Assembly (NCBI RefSeq): GCF_012641405.1
Contig: NZ_JABAII010000015.1
Span: 62,001-126,000, forward strand
DNA length: 64,000 nt
Source of the DNA: Rhizobium sp. P40RR-XXII
GTDB taxonomy: Bacteria; Pseudomonadota; Alphaproteobacteria; Rhizobiales; Rhizobiaceae
Direction: 5' to 3'
Positions within the stretch are counted from its first letter, which is position 1; every line of letters begins with the position of its first letter. The translations under genes were made by a program, and so were the position numbers. A model generated the notes under the pieces. The model searched no databases, had not been told where the DNA came from, and saw only the letters and a program-made list of their open reading frames with translations. Below, piece after piece: positions 33,359 through 41,594 of this stretch.

Positions 33359-33374
33359 ATATTGATATCAATAT
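33359..33374. promoter_or_regulatory. MarR-type operator ATATTGATATCAATAT
   Basis: A perfect 16-bp palindrome containing TTGATATCAA lies 9 nt upstream of the marR start and about 47 nt upstream of the DUF899 gene, where it could control both divergent promoters. Confidence 0.6.
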
Positions 33375-33420
33375 ATTTGTCAAGATTTGGGGATAAAAAC
33401 GCCGGAGGAGGGCGCTGACA

Positions 33421-34146
33421 ATGAACCAGGTCGTTTCCAGGGAAGTATGGCTCGAAGCCCGCCGACAGCTGCTCGCCAGGGAGAAGGAGGCCACGCATCT
33501 TCGCGACCGCATCAATGCGGAGCGCATGGCCTTGCCTTGGGTAAAGGTCGATAAAGATTATGTTTTTGACACGTCGGCAGGCAAGAGGACGCTTGCGGAT
33601 CTCTTCGATGGCCGCAGCCAGCTGATCATCTATCACTTCATGCTCGGCCCGGATTGGGATGCCGGCTGCCCGGGTTGCTCCTTTCTCGCCGATCATTTCG
33701 ATGGAGCGCTTCCGCATCTCAATCATCATGACGTCACGCTGGTCGCCGTGTCGCGTGCGCCGCTGGAGAAGGTGGAAGCCTACAAGAAGCGCATGGGCTG
33801 GAATTTCCCCTGGGTGTCGTCCTTCGCCAACGACTTCAATTTCGACTACCACGTCTCCTTCACGAAGGAGCAGCTCGCCGGCGAGAAGGTCTTCTATAAT
33901 TTTACGCCGATGGATTCGGCTGAAGGCTTTGATGAGCTTCCTGGCCTCAGTGCCTTTTACAAGGATGAAGCCGGCAATGTCTTCCACACCTATTCGAGCT
34001 ATGCCCGCGGCCCCGAGGAGCTGATCGGCACGCTGATGATCCTCGACCGCGCTCCCAAGGGACGCAACGAGGACAGCACGATGAACTTCGTTCGTCGCCA
34101 TGACGAATATGAGGATGTGGCGAAGGCGGATTCCTGCTGCGATTGA
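33421..34146 (+). CDS. DUF899 family thioredoxin-like protein
   Basis: A 241-residue DUF899 protein. It has the family opening ARRQLLAREKEATHLRDRI and LPWVKVDKDYVFDT, then LIIYHFMLGPDWDAGCPGCSF, a CxxC in a thioredoxin-like fold, and SRAPLEKVEAYKKRMGW. The C-terminus ends in CC-D. The biochemical role is not established; a redox function is plausible from the fold. It is divergent from a MarR regulator with a palindromic operator between them. Confidence 0.87.
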   Translation: MNQVVSREVWLEARRQLLAREKEATHLRDRINAERMALPWVKVDKDYVFDTSAGKRTLADLFDGRSQLIIYHFMLGPDWDAGCPGCSFLADHFDGALPHLNHHDVTLVAVSRAPLEKVEAYKKRMGWNFPWVSSFANDFNFDYHVSFTKEQLAGEKVFYNFTPMDSAEGFDELPGLSAFYKDEAGNVFHTYSSYARGPEELIGTLMILDRAPKGRNEDSTMNFVRRHDEYEDVAKADSCCD

Positions 34147-34365
34147 GGCGTGTGAGGCTGCCGAATTCATGCCGTGCGGCGCCAGGGGTCGAATTATTGC
34201 GCTTGGTGCCTAGTTAACATCTGGAGCCCGCTTGCCGAGGAACGACGGATCGACCGATTGACCATCGTGCGGTCGTCATTTTCATCGGCCATGATGCGCT
34301 TGTGCCGACATCGGGCTCAGGACGAGACGGATGACCGCAACAATCACAATAGGGAGAGCGATACC

Positions 34366-35142
34366 ATGGCTGAGAAGGGATATTTTGTCTGGTACGAGCT
34401 GATGACCACCGATATGAAGGCGGCCGAAGCTTTCTATACCAAGGTTGTCGGCTGGGATGCCGCGGATGCCGGCATGCCGGAAGTCGGCATGGATTATACG
34501 CTGTTCAGTGCCGGCGCAGGCCCTGTCGCCGGTTTGATGATCTTGCCGGAGGGGGCAAAGGCCATGGGCACGCCGCCTTGCTGGACCGGCTATATTGGCG
34601 TTCCCAATGTCGATGAGGCGGCAAAGACGGTCGCTGCCAAGGGTGGCAAGATCTATCGCGAGCCGACGGATATTCCAAGCGTCGGCCGGTTCGCCGTCGT
34701 CTCAGATCCCTACGGCGCCGCCTTCTGCCTCTTCACGCCGCTGCCGGGCCAGGATTGGGAGCCCGCGGCGCCCGCTACCCCGGGTTATTTTGGCTGGCAC
34801 GAGCTCTATGCCGGCGACGGCCCGAAGGCATTCGATTTCTACAGCGAGATGTTCGGCTGGGAATTGAGTTCCGATTTCGACATGGGGCCGATGGGCAAAT
34901 ACAAGATCTTCAAGATCGGCGACCGGGACTTCGGCGGCATCATGACAAAGCCGGCGGAAATGCCGATGCCGACCTGGAATTTCTACATCAACGTCCCGGC
35001 GATCGATGCGGCGATCACCCGCATCACCGAAGGCGGCGGCAAGATCGCCAACGGCCCGATGGAGGTTCCCGGCGGCAGCTGGATCGTCCAGGCCACCGAC
35101 CCGCAAGGCGCGTTCTTCTCTCTGGTCGCTCCGGCGCGCTGA
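34366..35142 (+). CDS. VOC family protein, two glyoxalase-like domains
   Basis: A 258-residue protein built from two vicinal-oxygen-chelate repeats, roughly residues 7-125 (FVWYELMTTDMKAAEAFYTKVVGW) and 138-256 (FGWHELYAGDGPKAFDFYSEMFGW). Similar proteins are annotated glyoxalase/bleomycin resistance or CFP-30-like; the substrate is unknown. The ATG at 34366 is preceded by AGGGAGAG. A 219-nt gap to the DUF899 gene holds nothing I recognise. A short GC hairpin lies in the convergent gap downstream. Confidence 0.85.
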   Translation: MAEKGYFVWYELMTTDMKAAEAFYTKVVGWDAADAGMPEVGMDYTLFSAGAGPVAGLMILPEGAKAMGTPPCWTGYIGVPNVDEAAKTVAAKGGKIYREPTDIPSVGRFAVVSDPYGAAFCLFTPLPGQDWEPAAPATPGYFGWHELYAGDGPKAFDFYSEMFGWELSSDFDMGPMGKYKIFKIGDRDFGGIMTKPAEMPMPTWNFYINVPAIDAAITRITEGGGKIANGPMEVPGGSWIVQATDPQGAFFSLVAPAR

Positions 35143-35146
35143 TCTT

Positions 35147-35170
35147 TACCCTCCCTTGAGGGGGAGGGTA
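35147..35170. terminator. GC-rich hairpin between convergent genes
   Basis: TACCCTCCC (35147-35155) pairs with GGGAGGGTA (35162-35170) between the convergent VOC and ATPase genes. Without a long U-tract it may be a weak terminator or a piece of an intergenic repeat. Confidence 0.45.
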
Positions 35171-35175
35171 AGCTT

Positions 35176-36690
35176 CTACCGCTTGAGGCTGCCGAGGATG
35201 CCTCGAACCAGGGCACGCCCGACCTGCGTGGCGACCGTGCGCGCCACGCTCTTCAACGCCGCTTCCATGATGGTTTCGCGCTGATAGCCGGAACGGCCGC
35301 GACCCGCGGGCTTGTTGCTGTCTCCGCCGAATCCGGGCAGCGTCCAGCCATCGCCCGCGCTCTCGTTCTGGGGCGCGGCTGCCTTGCTCGCACGTTCCGC
35401 CAGGATTTCATAGGCGGATTCGCGGTCGATCGTCTGGTCGTAGACGCCGGCGACCGGGCTGGCATTGATGATGGCCTGGCGCTCGGCGTCGCTGACCGGC
35501 CCGATACGGCCGGACGGCGGACGGATCAGCGTGCGCTCGACGATCGACGGCGCACCCTTGCCCTCCAGCATCGACACGAGCGCTTCGCCGGTGCCGAGCG
35601 TGGTAATGACCGTGGCGCAATCGAAAGCGGGATTGGGCCGGAATGTCGAGGCGGCCGTCTGCACGGCCTTCTGCTCGCGCGGCGAATAGGCGCGCAGGGC
35701 GTGCTGCACGCGGTTGCCGAGCTGCGCCAGCACCGTCTCGGGCACATCGAGCGGGTTCTGCGTGACGAAATAGACGCCGACGCCCTTGGAGCGGATGAGG
35801 CGCACCACCTGCTCGACGCGCTCGATCAGCACCTTCGGCGCGTCGTTGAAGAGCAGGTGCGCCTCATCGAAGAAGAAGACCAGCTTCGGCTTTTCCGGAT
35901 CGCCCACCTCGGGCAGTTCCTCGAACAATTCGGAGAGCAGCCATAGCAGGAAGGTGGCATAGAGGCGCGGGTTCATCATCAGCTTGTCGGCTGCCAGCAC
36001 CGAAACCTGGCCGTAGCCGTCGTTGCTGACCCGCATGATGTCGGAGATTTTCAGCGCCGGCTCGCCGAAGAAGTTTTCGGCACCCTGCTGCTCCAGCACC
36101 AGCAAGGCCCGCTGGATCGAGCCGACGGAGGATTTCGAGATCAGGCCGAACTTGCTGGAAAGCTCGGTGGCATTCTCGCCCATATAGTTCAGCAGCGCCT
36201 GCAGGTCCTTGAGATCGAGCAGCGCCAGCCCGTTTTCATCGGCGATCTTGAAGGCAATGTTGAGCACGCCTTCCTGCGGCTCGGAGGCATCCATCAATCG
36301 GGCCAGCAGCAGCGGTCCCATCTCGGCGATGGTCGTGCGCACGCGATGGCCCTTTTCGCCGTAAAGATCCCAGAAGATGACCGGAAACCGATCGAACTCA
36401 TAGGGCGACAGGCCGATCTCTTCGGCCCGCTTCATCAGGAAATCCTTGGCCTCGCCCTTGGCGGCGATGCCGGAGAGGTCGCCCTTGATATCGGCGCAGA
36501 ATACAGGCACGCCGGCCTTGGAAAACCCTTCCGCCAGCACCTGCAATGTCACCGTCTTGCCCGTGCCGGTCGCGCCGGTGACGAGGCCGTGGCGGTTGCC
36601 GAATTTCAGCGTCAGGAACTCGTCCTTGTTGATGCTGTCATCCGGATTGCGGCTCGCGCCGACGAAAATCTGTCCATCCTGCTGCGGCAT
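35176..36690 (-). CDS. HerA-like ATPase, DUF853 family
   Basis: A 504-residue P-loop ATPase of the DUF853/YjgR group related to HerA helicase C-terminal domains. Walker A GATGTGKT is at residues 39-46 and Walker B KLVFFFDEAHLLF follows at about 270; further conserved parts are VYFVTQNPLDVPETVLAQLGNR (split as VTQNPLD and LAQLGNRVQHALRA). The C-terminus is a Pro/Gly-rich linker with a short basic tail. The cellular role is unknown; a DNA-translocase-like activity is inferred. It is a single gene, preceded by a complex palindromic intergenic region. Confidence 0.88.
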   Translation of the reverse strand: MPQQDGQIFVGASRNPDDSINKDEFLTLKFGNRHGLVTGATGTGKTVTLQVLAEGFSKAGVPVFCADIKGDLSGIAAKGEAKDFLMKRAEEIGLSPYEFDRFPVIFWDLYGEKGHRVRTTIAEMGPLLLARLMDASEPQEGVLNIAFKIADENGLALLDLKDLQALLNYMGENATELSSKFGLISKSSVGSIQRALLVLEQQGAENFFGEPALKISDIMRVSNDGYGQVSVLAADKLMMNPRLYATFLLWLLSELFEELPEVGDPEKPKLVFFFDEAHLLFNDAPKVLIERVEQVVRLIRSKGVGVYFVTQNPLDVPETVLAQLGNRVQHALRAYSPREQKAVQTAASTFRPNPAFDCATVITTLGTGEALVSMLEGKGAPSIVERTLIRPPSGRIGPVSDAERQAIINASPVAGVYDQTIDRESAYEILAERASKAAAPQNESAGDGWTLPGFGGDSNKPAGRGRSGYQRETIMEAALKSVARTVATQVGRALVRGILGSLKR

Positions 36691-36705
36691 GGTGTCGTCT
36701 CCCTT

Positions 36706-36755
36706 AGAGCATGATGCCGAAAAGTGTCACCGGTTTTCGGACGACATCATGCTCT
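36706..36755. repeat. palindromic repeat element (AGAGCATGATG family)
   Basis: AGAGCATGATG (36706-36716) pairs with CATCATGCTCT (36745-36755), and inside it CCGAAAA (36717-36723) pairs with TTTTCGG (36734-36740). The core GAAAAGTGTCACCGGTTTTC resembles the core of the GCAATTCC elements at 42.8, 52.5 and 55.1 kb, so it is probably a diverged relative. Confidence 0.75.
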
Positions 36756-36767
36756 ACCTATCTGATT

Positions 36768-36818
36768 CTAGTACCGGATGATTTTGGATCGATTCGATCC
36801 AAAATCATCCGGTACTAG
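36768..36818. repeat. perfect 51-nt palindrome
   Basis: A 25-nt arm from 36768 to 36792 is matched without mismatch by 36794-36818 around a single central T. The arm begins CTAGTACCGGATGATTTTGG. It directly follows the AGAGCATGATG element. The length and perfection suggest a repeat element or insertion site rather than an ordinary operator. Confidence 0.8.
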
Positions 36819-37020
36819 GGCGGCGGCACAGCAGCCTTTTTCGGGCTGCCAGGGCCATTCATCGATTTGTCCTGACACCGTTATAAGAACTGACTTGAAT
36901 GGGGACAACCATTCGCGTCGTGGTTATGCTTCTGGTAGCGTAATGACCTCTGGCGCGGCTTGTGCCGGTTGCGCCATTCAGTTACGTTGACGTTAACGTC
37001 GTAAAAGGCAGGAGGCCACA

Positions 37021-37413
37021 GTGAACGAAGTTATTGATCAGATCGCGACCAAAGCCGGCATCGCTCCCGACCTCGCGGAAAAGGCCGTCGGCATGATTCT
37101 CGGCTTCCTGCAGCGCGAAGCTCCGGATGGTCCCGTCACCAAGATGATCGAATCCATTCCCGGTGCCACCGATCTCGTCGCGCAATATAACGGCGAGGAA
37201 ACCGGCGGCGGCCTGCTGGGTGGCCTGCTCAGCGCCGTCGGTGGTGGCGGCGGCTTGATGGCGCTCGGCCAGCAGCTGATGAGCAGCGGTCTCAGCATGG
37301 GCGAAATCAGCTCGCTTGCCAAGGAGACGATCGCAACCGCGCGCCAGCATGCCGGCGACGAGGTGGTCGACCAGGTCGTCAATTCCGTCCCAGGCCTGCA
37401 CCAGTTTATCTGA
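37021..37413 (+). CDS. small helical protein, DUF2267/DUF2780-like
   Basis: A 130-residue protein with GTG start and AGGAGG Shine-Dalgarno 5-6 nt upstream. The N-terminal helical part (IDQIATKAGIAPDLAEKAVGMILGFL) leads to a Gly-rich middle (GGGLLGGLLSAVGGGGG) and a C-terminal part ending DQVVNSVPGLHQFI. The layout resembles DUF2267- or DUF2780-type proteins, but I cannot place it firmly. It lacks a clear signal peptide. No obvious functional link to the metallophosphoesterase gene 167 nt downstream. Confidence 0.65.
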   Translation: MNEVIDQIATKAGIAPDLAEKAVGMILGFLQREAPDGPVTKMIESIPGATDLVAQYNGEETGGGLLGGLLSAVGGGGGLMALGQQLMSSGLSMGEISSLAKETIATARQHAGDEVVDQVVNSVPGLHQFI

Positions 37414-37580
37414 GGTCTGGGAAACGTTCTTTCGGGAGCTGAGAGCCGCCAACGGTTCGATCGAGTTTCGGCCCCGAAAATGTGCGGACGGAGCCTGCCG
37501 CATCGGCGCTCGTTCCTTCAATCTTCCGGCCTTCGCCCTGACATGGGCGAGGGCCGTCGCTTTTTTGGGGAAATCGCTTC

Positions 37581-38936
37581 ATGCCGGTTGGTTCCATCTC
37601 TTCGCTTGTGCCCATGGGACAAGGCCATCAATTCGTTCTCTATGGCGATTCCTGTTCAGGCATCCCCGGCGCGCTGCATGAAGGGACGTTTGCGGCGGTG
37701 AATGCGGTCGTGCGCCGCCTCGATCCACCGCCGGAATTCATTCTGTTTCCGGGAGACGAGATTATCGGGTTAACGGCGGATCCGGAAGCATTGCGGGCGC
37801 AATGGCGGCATTGGCTCGATCAGGAAATGGCATGGCTCGATCGAAGCAATACGCCGCTCTGGCATACGACCGGCAATCACACGACCTACAGCGAAATGAG
37901 CGAGCGGATCTTCCGCGAGGTGCTGCAGCTGCCGGAAAATGGGCCGCCGGGGCAAGAGGGGCTGTCCTACTGGGTTCGCCGCGGCGATCTGCTGCTGGTC
38001 TTCGTGCATACGCTTTGGACCGGTCTCGGCGGCGAAGGGCATGTCGAAACGGAGTGGCTGGAGGCGACGTTGAGGGCGCACTCCGATGCCAGGTACAAGA
38101 TCGTTCTCGGCCATCATCCGGTTTTTCCGGTCAATGGCTATTCCGGCGCATACCAGCGCGAAATCGGCCACGAATATGCCAAGCCGTTCTGGGACCTCCT
38201 CGTTGAGGCCGATGTTCTCGCCTATGTCTGCAGCCATATGCTGGCCTTCGACGTGCAGGTTCATCGCGGCGTGCTGCAGCTTTGTACGGCCGGGGCGGGG
38301 ACCGCCCATAGGATGCCTGAAGGCGTGGAATACCTCCACTGCATCCAGGCGGCGCTGGATGCCGAGGGATTTCGCTACCAGGTACTGGATACCGATGGTG
38401 CCGTCCGTGAAAAGCTGCAATGGCCTTTCAAATCGGCTGAAACTTGGCGGGAGCTGTCGCCCGGATTGCATGATGCCGAGTTTGGCGGTCTCAAGGGCGC
38501 CAACTCCATCGTTCACCTCAAGATCACGGGGCACACGGCGGACGAAGCGTCTGCGCCTGCGCAAACCCTATTCTCCGCCTTCGATCCCGCAAGCATCGCC
38601 CCGGTGTGGCTTGGTTTGCGTGGCCCGTGCCAAACGCTGACCTTGATCCTCGGTCGCGACCCCGGCCGCAGCCCGCATTATTGGTTCGGGCCGGATCTTG
38701 CACCCGGTCGTCCGTTCGATATCGATGTCGCTCTGCATGCGGGCATGGGGCCAGGCGGTATGCTCTATCGCACGCCCAGCGACCGTGGATGGAGTTCGCT
38801 CAAGGGCGCCTCTGCAACCGGTCTTGAGCGCACCGTCTGGCCGAAACAATGGAGTGTCGGCCATGGTCAGGGCGGCGCTCCGGACCGCCCCTTCACAGGC
38901 AAGGATTTGGCTATCCAACTTGCAGTATCGGCGTGA
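37581..38936 (+). CDS. metallophosphoesterase (calcineurin-like)
   Basis: A 451-residue calcineurin-like phosphoesterase. Metal-binding blocks appear in order: YGDSCSG (Asp23), FPGDEIIG, TTGNHTTY, LGHHPVF and VCSHMLAFD, where the last block departs from the usual GHxH. A C-terminal beta-rich domain follows (about 300-451). No signal peptide is visible, so it may be cytosolic. Start at 37581, with the in-frame ATG at 37614 as an alternative since neither has a strong Shine-Dalgarno. Substrate unknown. It is convergent with the G6PD gene. Confidence 0.8.
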   Translation: MPVGSISSLVPMGQGHQFVLYGDSCSGIPGALHEGTFAAVNAVVRRLDPPPEFILFPGDEIIGLTADPEALRAQWRHWLDQEMAWLDRSNTPLWHTTGNHTTYSEMSERIFREVLQLPENGPPGQEGLSYWVRRGDLLLVFVHTLWTGLGGEGHVETEWLEATLRAHSDARYKIVLGHHPVFPVNGYSGAYQREIGHEYAKPFWDLLVEADVLAYVCSHMLAFDVQVHRGVLQLCTAGAGTAHRMPEGVEYLHCIQAALDAEGFRYQVLDTDGAVREKLQWPFKSAETWRELSPGLHDAEFGGLKGANSIVHLKITGHTADEASAPAQTLFSAFDPASIAPVWLGLRGPCQTLTLILGRDPGRSPHYWFGPDLAPGRPFDIDVALHAGMGPGGMLYRTPSDRGWSSLKGASATGLERTVWPKQWSVGHGQGGAPDRPFTGKDLAIQLAVSA

Positions 38937-38967
38937 TCGCTCCTGCTGCCGCCGAAGTTTTTCCGTT

Positions 38968-40491
38968 TCAAACCCTTCTGCCGCTTGGCGTCGCCCCGTC
39001 GATCTGATGCCATTTGCGGCCGTCGCGTTCGATGAGTTCGTCGGCGCAGGCAGGACCTGTGCTGCCGGGGGCATAGAGGTCGGGCTTGCCGCCTTCCGCC
39101 CAGAGATCGAGGAAGGGCTGCACGGCCGCCCAGCCGGCTTCGATGCCGTCGGCGCGCTGGAACAGGGTCTGGTCGCCGACGAAGAGTTCGTAGAACAGGC
39201 TTTCGTAGCCGGTCTGCTTGCCGATGTCGAAACTATCGGCATAGCGGAAGTCGAGCGAGACCGGCGCCGTTTTCAGCACCAGCCCTGGCGACTTGATGGA
39301 GATTTCCATGTCGAGCCCCTCGTCGGGCTGCACCTGGATGATGAGCCTGTTCGGCGGCAGCTCGGGCCGGGAGCCGTGGCGCGGGAATTGCGCGAAGGGC
39401 ACCTGCCGGAAGGTGATGACCACTTCCGTATCGCGTGCCTTCATCGCCTTGCCGGTGCGCAGATAGAAGGGCACGCCGGCCCAGCGCCAGGTGTCGACGA
39501 ATAGCTTCAGCGCCACAAAGGTTTCGGTATTGCTGTCCGGTGCGACATCCGCGGTCTCGGTAAAGGCAGGCAAATCCCTGCCGGCAATAGGGCCGGCGGC
39601 ATAGGCGCCGCGCACGCCGTTCTTGGCCGCTTCCTCGCGCGAGTAGAGACGCAGCGCTTTCAGCACCTTGCCCTTTTCGTTGCGGATCGATTCGGCGTCG
39701 AAGCTGTTGGGTGGTTCCATCGCCACCATCGCGAGAAGCTGGAAGAGATGGTTGGGCACCATGTCGCGCAGGGCGCCGGTCGCATCGTAGAACTTGCCGC
39801 GCGTGCCGACATCGACCAGCTCGGCCGCCGTGATCTGCACGTGGTCGATATAGTTGTTGTTCCACAAGGCCTCGATCATCATGTTGGCGAAGCGCGTCGT
39901 CATGATGTTCTGCACGGTTTCCTTGCCGAGGAAATGGTCGATGCGATAGATCTGGCTTTCCGCGACATGATTGAGAAGCCGCGCATTCAGCGCCTGTGCG
40001 GAGGCAAGATCGTTGCCGAAGGGCTTCTCGATCGCGATGCGGCGGAAGGCGCCGGTCGCCTCGTTCATCAGCCCGTTTTCGGAGAGCTTTTCGGCGATGT
40101 CGCCGAAGAAGCGCGGCGGCACGGCAAAATAGAAGGCCGCATTGGCGCTCGGCGAATGCGAGAGATGATCCGTGATCTCCTTGTAGACGCCATTCTGGGT
40201 GAAGTCGCCGGAGATGTAGCTGATGCGCTTGCGCAGGCTTTGCCAGGCCGCCTGCCGTTCCGCATCATCCATCTCTCCGGAAGTCTTCAGGAACGATTCC
40301 AGGCGGTCCAGAAGCATGTCGACGCCACCGGTCTCTATGCCGATGCCGAGAATGTGCAAATCCTCTCCCACAAGCCCGCTACGGGTCATGTTGATCAGCG
40401 TCGGGATCAGCAGGCGCCGGGTGAGATCGCCGGCAGCGCCGAAAATCACGAATGTCAGGGGCGGGGCGGGTGCGACGTCGGGTGTGGTCAT
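38968..40491 (-). CDS. zwf: glucose-6-phosphate 1-dehydrogenase
   Basis: A 507-residue G6PD oxidising glucose-6-phosphate to 6-phosphogluconolactone with NAD(P)+. It has the nucleotide-binding start FVIFGAAGDLTRRLLIPTL, the IEKPFGNDLASA segment, the active-site RIDHFLGKETVQNIM with the catalytic His, and LFQLLAMVAMEPP. The ATG has AAGGAG 8 nt upstream. It stands alone here: pgl and edd are not adjacent, so it could be a second zwf-type paralogue rather than the Entner-Doudoroff operon copy. Confidence 0.92.
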   Translation of the reverse strand: MTTPDVAPAPPLTFVIFGAAGDLTRRLLIPTLINMTRSGLVGEDLHILGIGIETGGVDMLLDRLESFLKTSGEMDDAERQAAWQSLRKRISYISGDFTQNGVYKEITDHLSHSPSANAAFYFAVPPRFFGDIAEKLSENGLMNEATGAFRRIAIEKPFGNDLASAQALNARLLNHVAESQIYRIDHFLGKETVQNIMTTRFANMMIEALWNNNYIDHVQITAAELVDVGTRGKFYDATGALRDMVPNHLFQLLAMVAMEPPNSFDAESIRNEKGKVLKALRLYSREEAAKNGVRGAYAAGPIAGRDLPAFTETADVAPDSNTETFVALKLFVDTWRWAGVPFYLRTGKAMKARDTEVVITFRQVPFAQFPRHGSRPELPPNRLIIQVQPDEGLDMEISIKSPGLVLKTAPVSLDFRYADSFDIGKQTGYESLFYELFVGDQTLFQRADGIEAGWAAVQPFLDLWAEGGKPDLYAPGSTGPACADELIERDGRKWHQIDGATPSGRRV

Positions 40492-40590
40492 AAGCGCATC
40501 TCCTTCTGGCGGACATAGACCAGGCCTCTGGGCGGCATCGGCTATCTCCTCGGGCCGGTTGCTGTTTCAGCTCTGGCAGCTGGTGTTCTA

Positions 40591-40638
40591 CTGCATAATT
40601 CCTTAAATCGGAATCGATTTAAGGATAAAATTATGCAG
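40591..40638. repeat. palindromic repeat CTGCATAATTCCTTAAATCG
   Basis: CCTTAAATCG (40601-40610) pairs perfectly with CGATTTAAGG (40615-40624), and outside it TGCATAATT pairs with AATTATGCA with a small asymmetry. This type of element recurs in intergenic DNA of rhizobial genomes. It lies in the 275-nt gap upstream of zwf and downstream of tam. Confidence 0.75.
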
Positions 40639-40766
40639 CAGATTTAAAGTGTTACAGCGACCTTTGCGCGCCACATGTGGCGCGCGGCGCTGCAGCGCGG
40701 GCCGGCGCCGGTTGTCGATGTGATCGACGCGCCGCCGCCAGCCTGTTTTCGATATGGATCGGTTGC

Positions 40767-41537
40767 CTAGCTTTTCACGGCAATCAGGAAGAGCCGCGGG
40801 AATCGCAACAGCACCTTGCCGTCGACAAGCGGCGGATAGGCCCTCTCGATGTGCTTCAGATATTCGGCGGTGAAGGCATCGCGATGCTCTGCGCCGGCAT
40901 GGTCGAGGTAAGGGCGCAGGCCCGTGCCCTTCACCCATTCGACGATGGCGGCTGCATTCTCCAGCACGTGATTGTAGTTGGTGTGCCAGATATCGACCCG
41001 GGCCGATTTGCCGATCAGCCTGTTGTAGTAGACCGAAGGTTCTGGCAGCGGATTGCGTCGGACACTCTTGGCCGCAAAAGAATCGCTCCAGGGGCCATGC
41101 TTGCCGGTCTCTTCCATCATCACATGGCTCTGCTCGGTCAGATTATCAGGCATCTGAACGGCAAGCACGCCACCGGGTTTCAGGCCGTCCATCAGATGAT
41201 CGAGAATATCGAGATGATCGGGCAGCCACTGAAACACGGCGTTGGCGAAAAGCAGGTCCACGGGTTCTTGCGGCCGCCATGTGGCGAGATCGGCCTTGAC
41301 GAAGCTCGTGCCTGGCATGCGCTTGCGGGCAGCCTCCAGCATGTTGTCGTCGCTGTCGAGGCCGGAGACGCCGGCGGCGCCATATCGTTCGGCGATCAGC
41401 TCGGTTGAATTGCCCGGGCCGCAACCGAGGTCGACGGCGCGCTCGATGCGCTCCAGCGGCACTTGCGCCAAGAGGTCTCGCGCCGGGCGCGTGCGTTCAT
41501 CCTCGAATTTAACATATTGGCCGGCAGACCATGCCAT
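40767..41537 (-). CDS. tam: trans-aconitate 2-methyltransferase
   Basis: A 256-residue class I SAM methyltransferase that would methylate trans-aconitate, an inhibitor of aconitase. The start MAWSAGQYVKFEDERTRPAR is characteristic of Tam; SAM-binding VDLGCGPGNSTELIAERY, LDSDDNM and ANAVFQWLPDH follow. The ATG at 41537 is chosen because AGAGGA lies 7 nt upstream and the family begins there; an ATG at 41543 is too close to it. It lies downstream of the alcohol dehydrogenase gene on the same strand. Confidence 0.92.
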   Translation of the reverse strand: MAWSAGQYVKFEDERTRPARDLLAQVPLERIERAVDLGCGPGNSTELIAERYGAAGVSGLDSDDNMLEAARKRMPGTSFVKADLATWRPQEPVDLLFANAVFQWLPDHLDILDHLMDGLKPGGVLAVQMPDNLTEQSHVMMEETGKHGPWSDSFAAKSVRRNPLPEPSVYYNRLIGKSARVDIWHTNYNHVLENAAAIVEWVKGTGLRPYLDHAGAEHRDAFTAEYLKHIERAYPPLVDGKVLLRFPRLFLIAVKS

Positions 41538-41594
41538 GGGCATATCCTCTTCGTGGATTGTCGTTTCCCCCGCTGCGCATAGCATCGGGATATA

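Larger units (their letters stand above)
36691..37020. other. intergenic region rich in palindromes
   Basis: 330 nt between the divergent ATPase gene and the 37021 gene, with no credible gene. The left part holds two large palindromic elements (36706-36755 and 36768-36818). The right part is unstructured apart from short AACGT repeats near 36990 and an AGGAGG Shine-Dalgarno at 37010 for the next gene. Confidence 0.6.
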
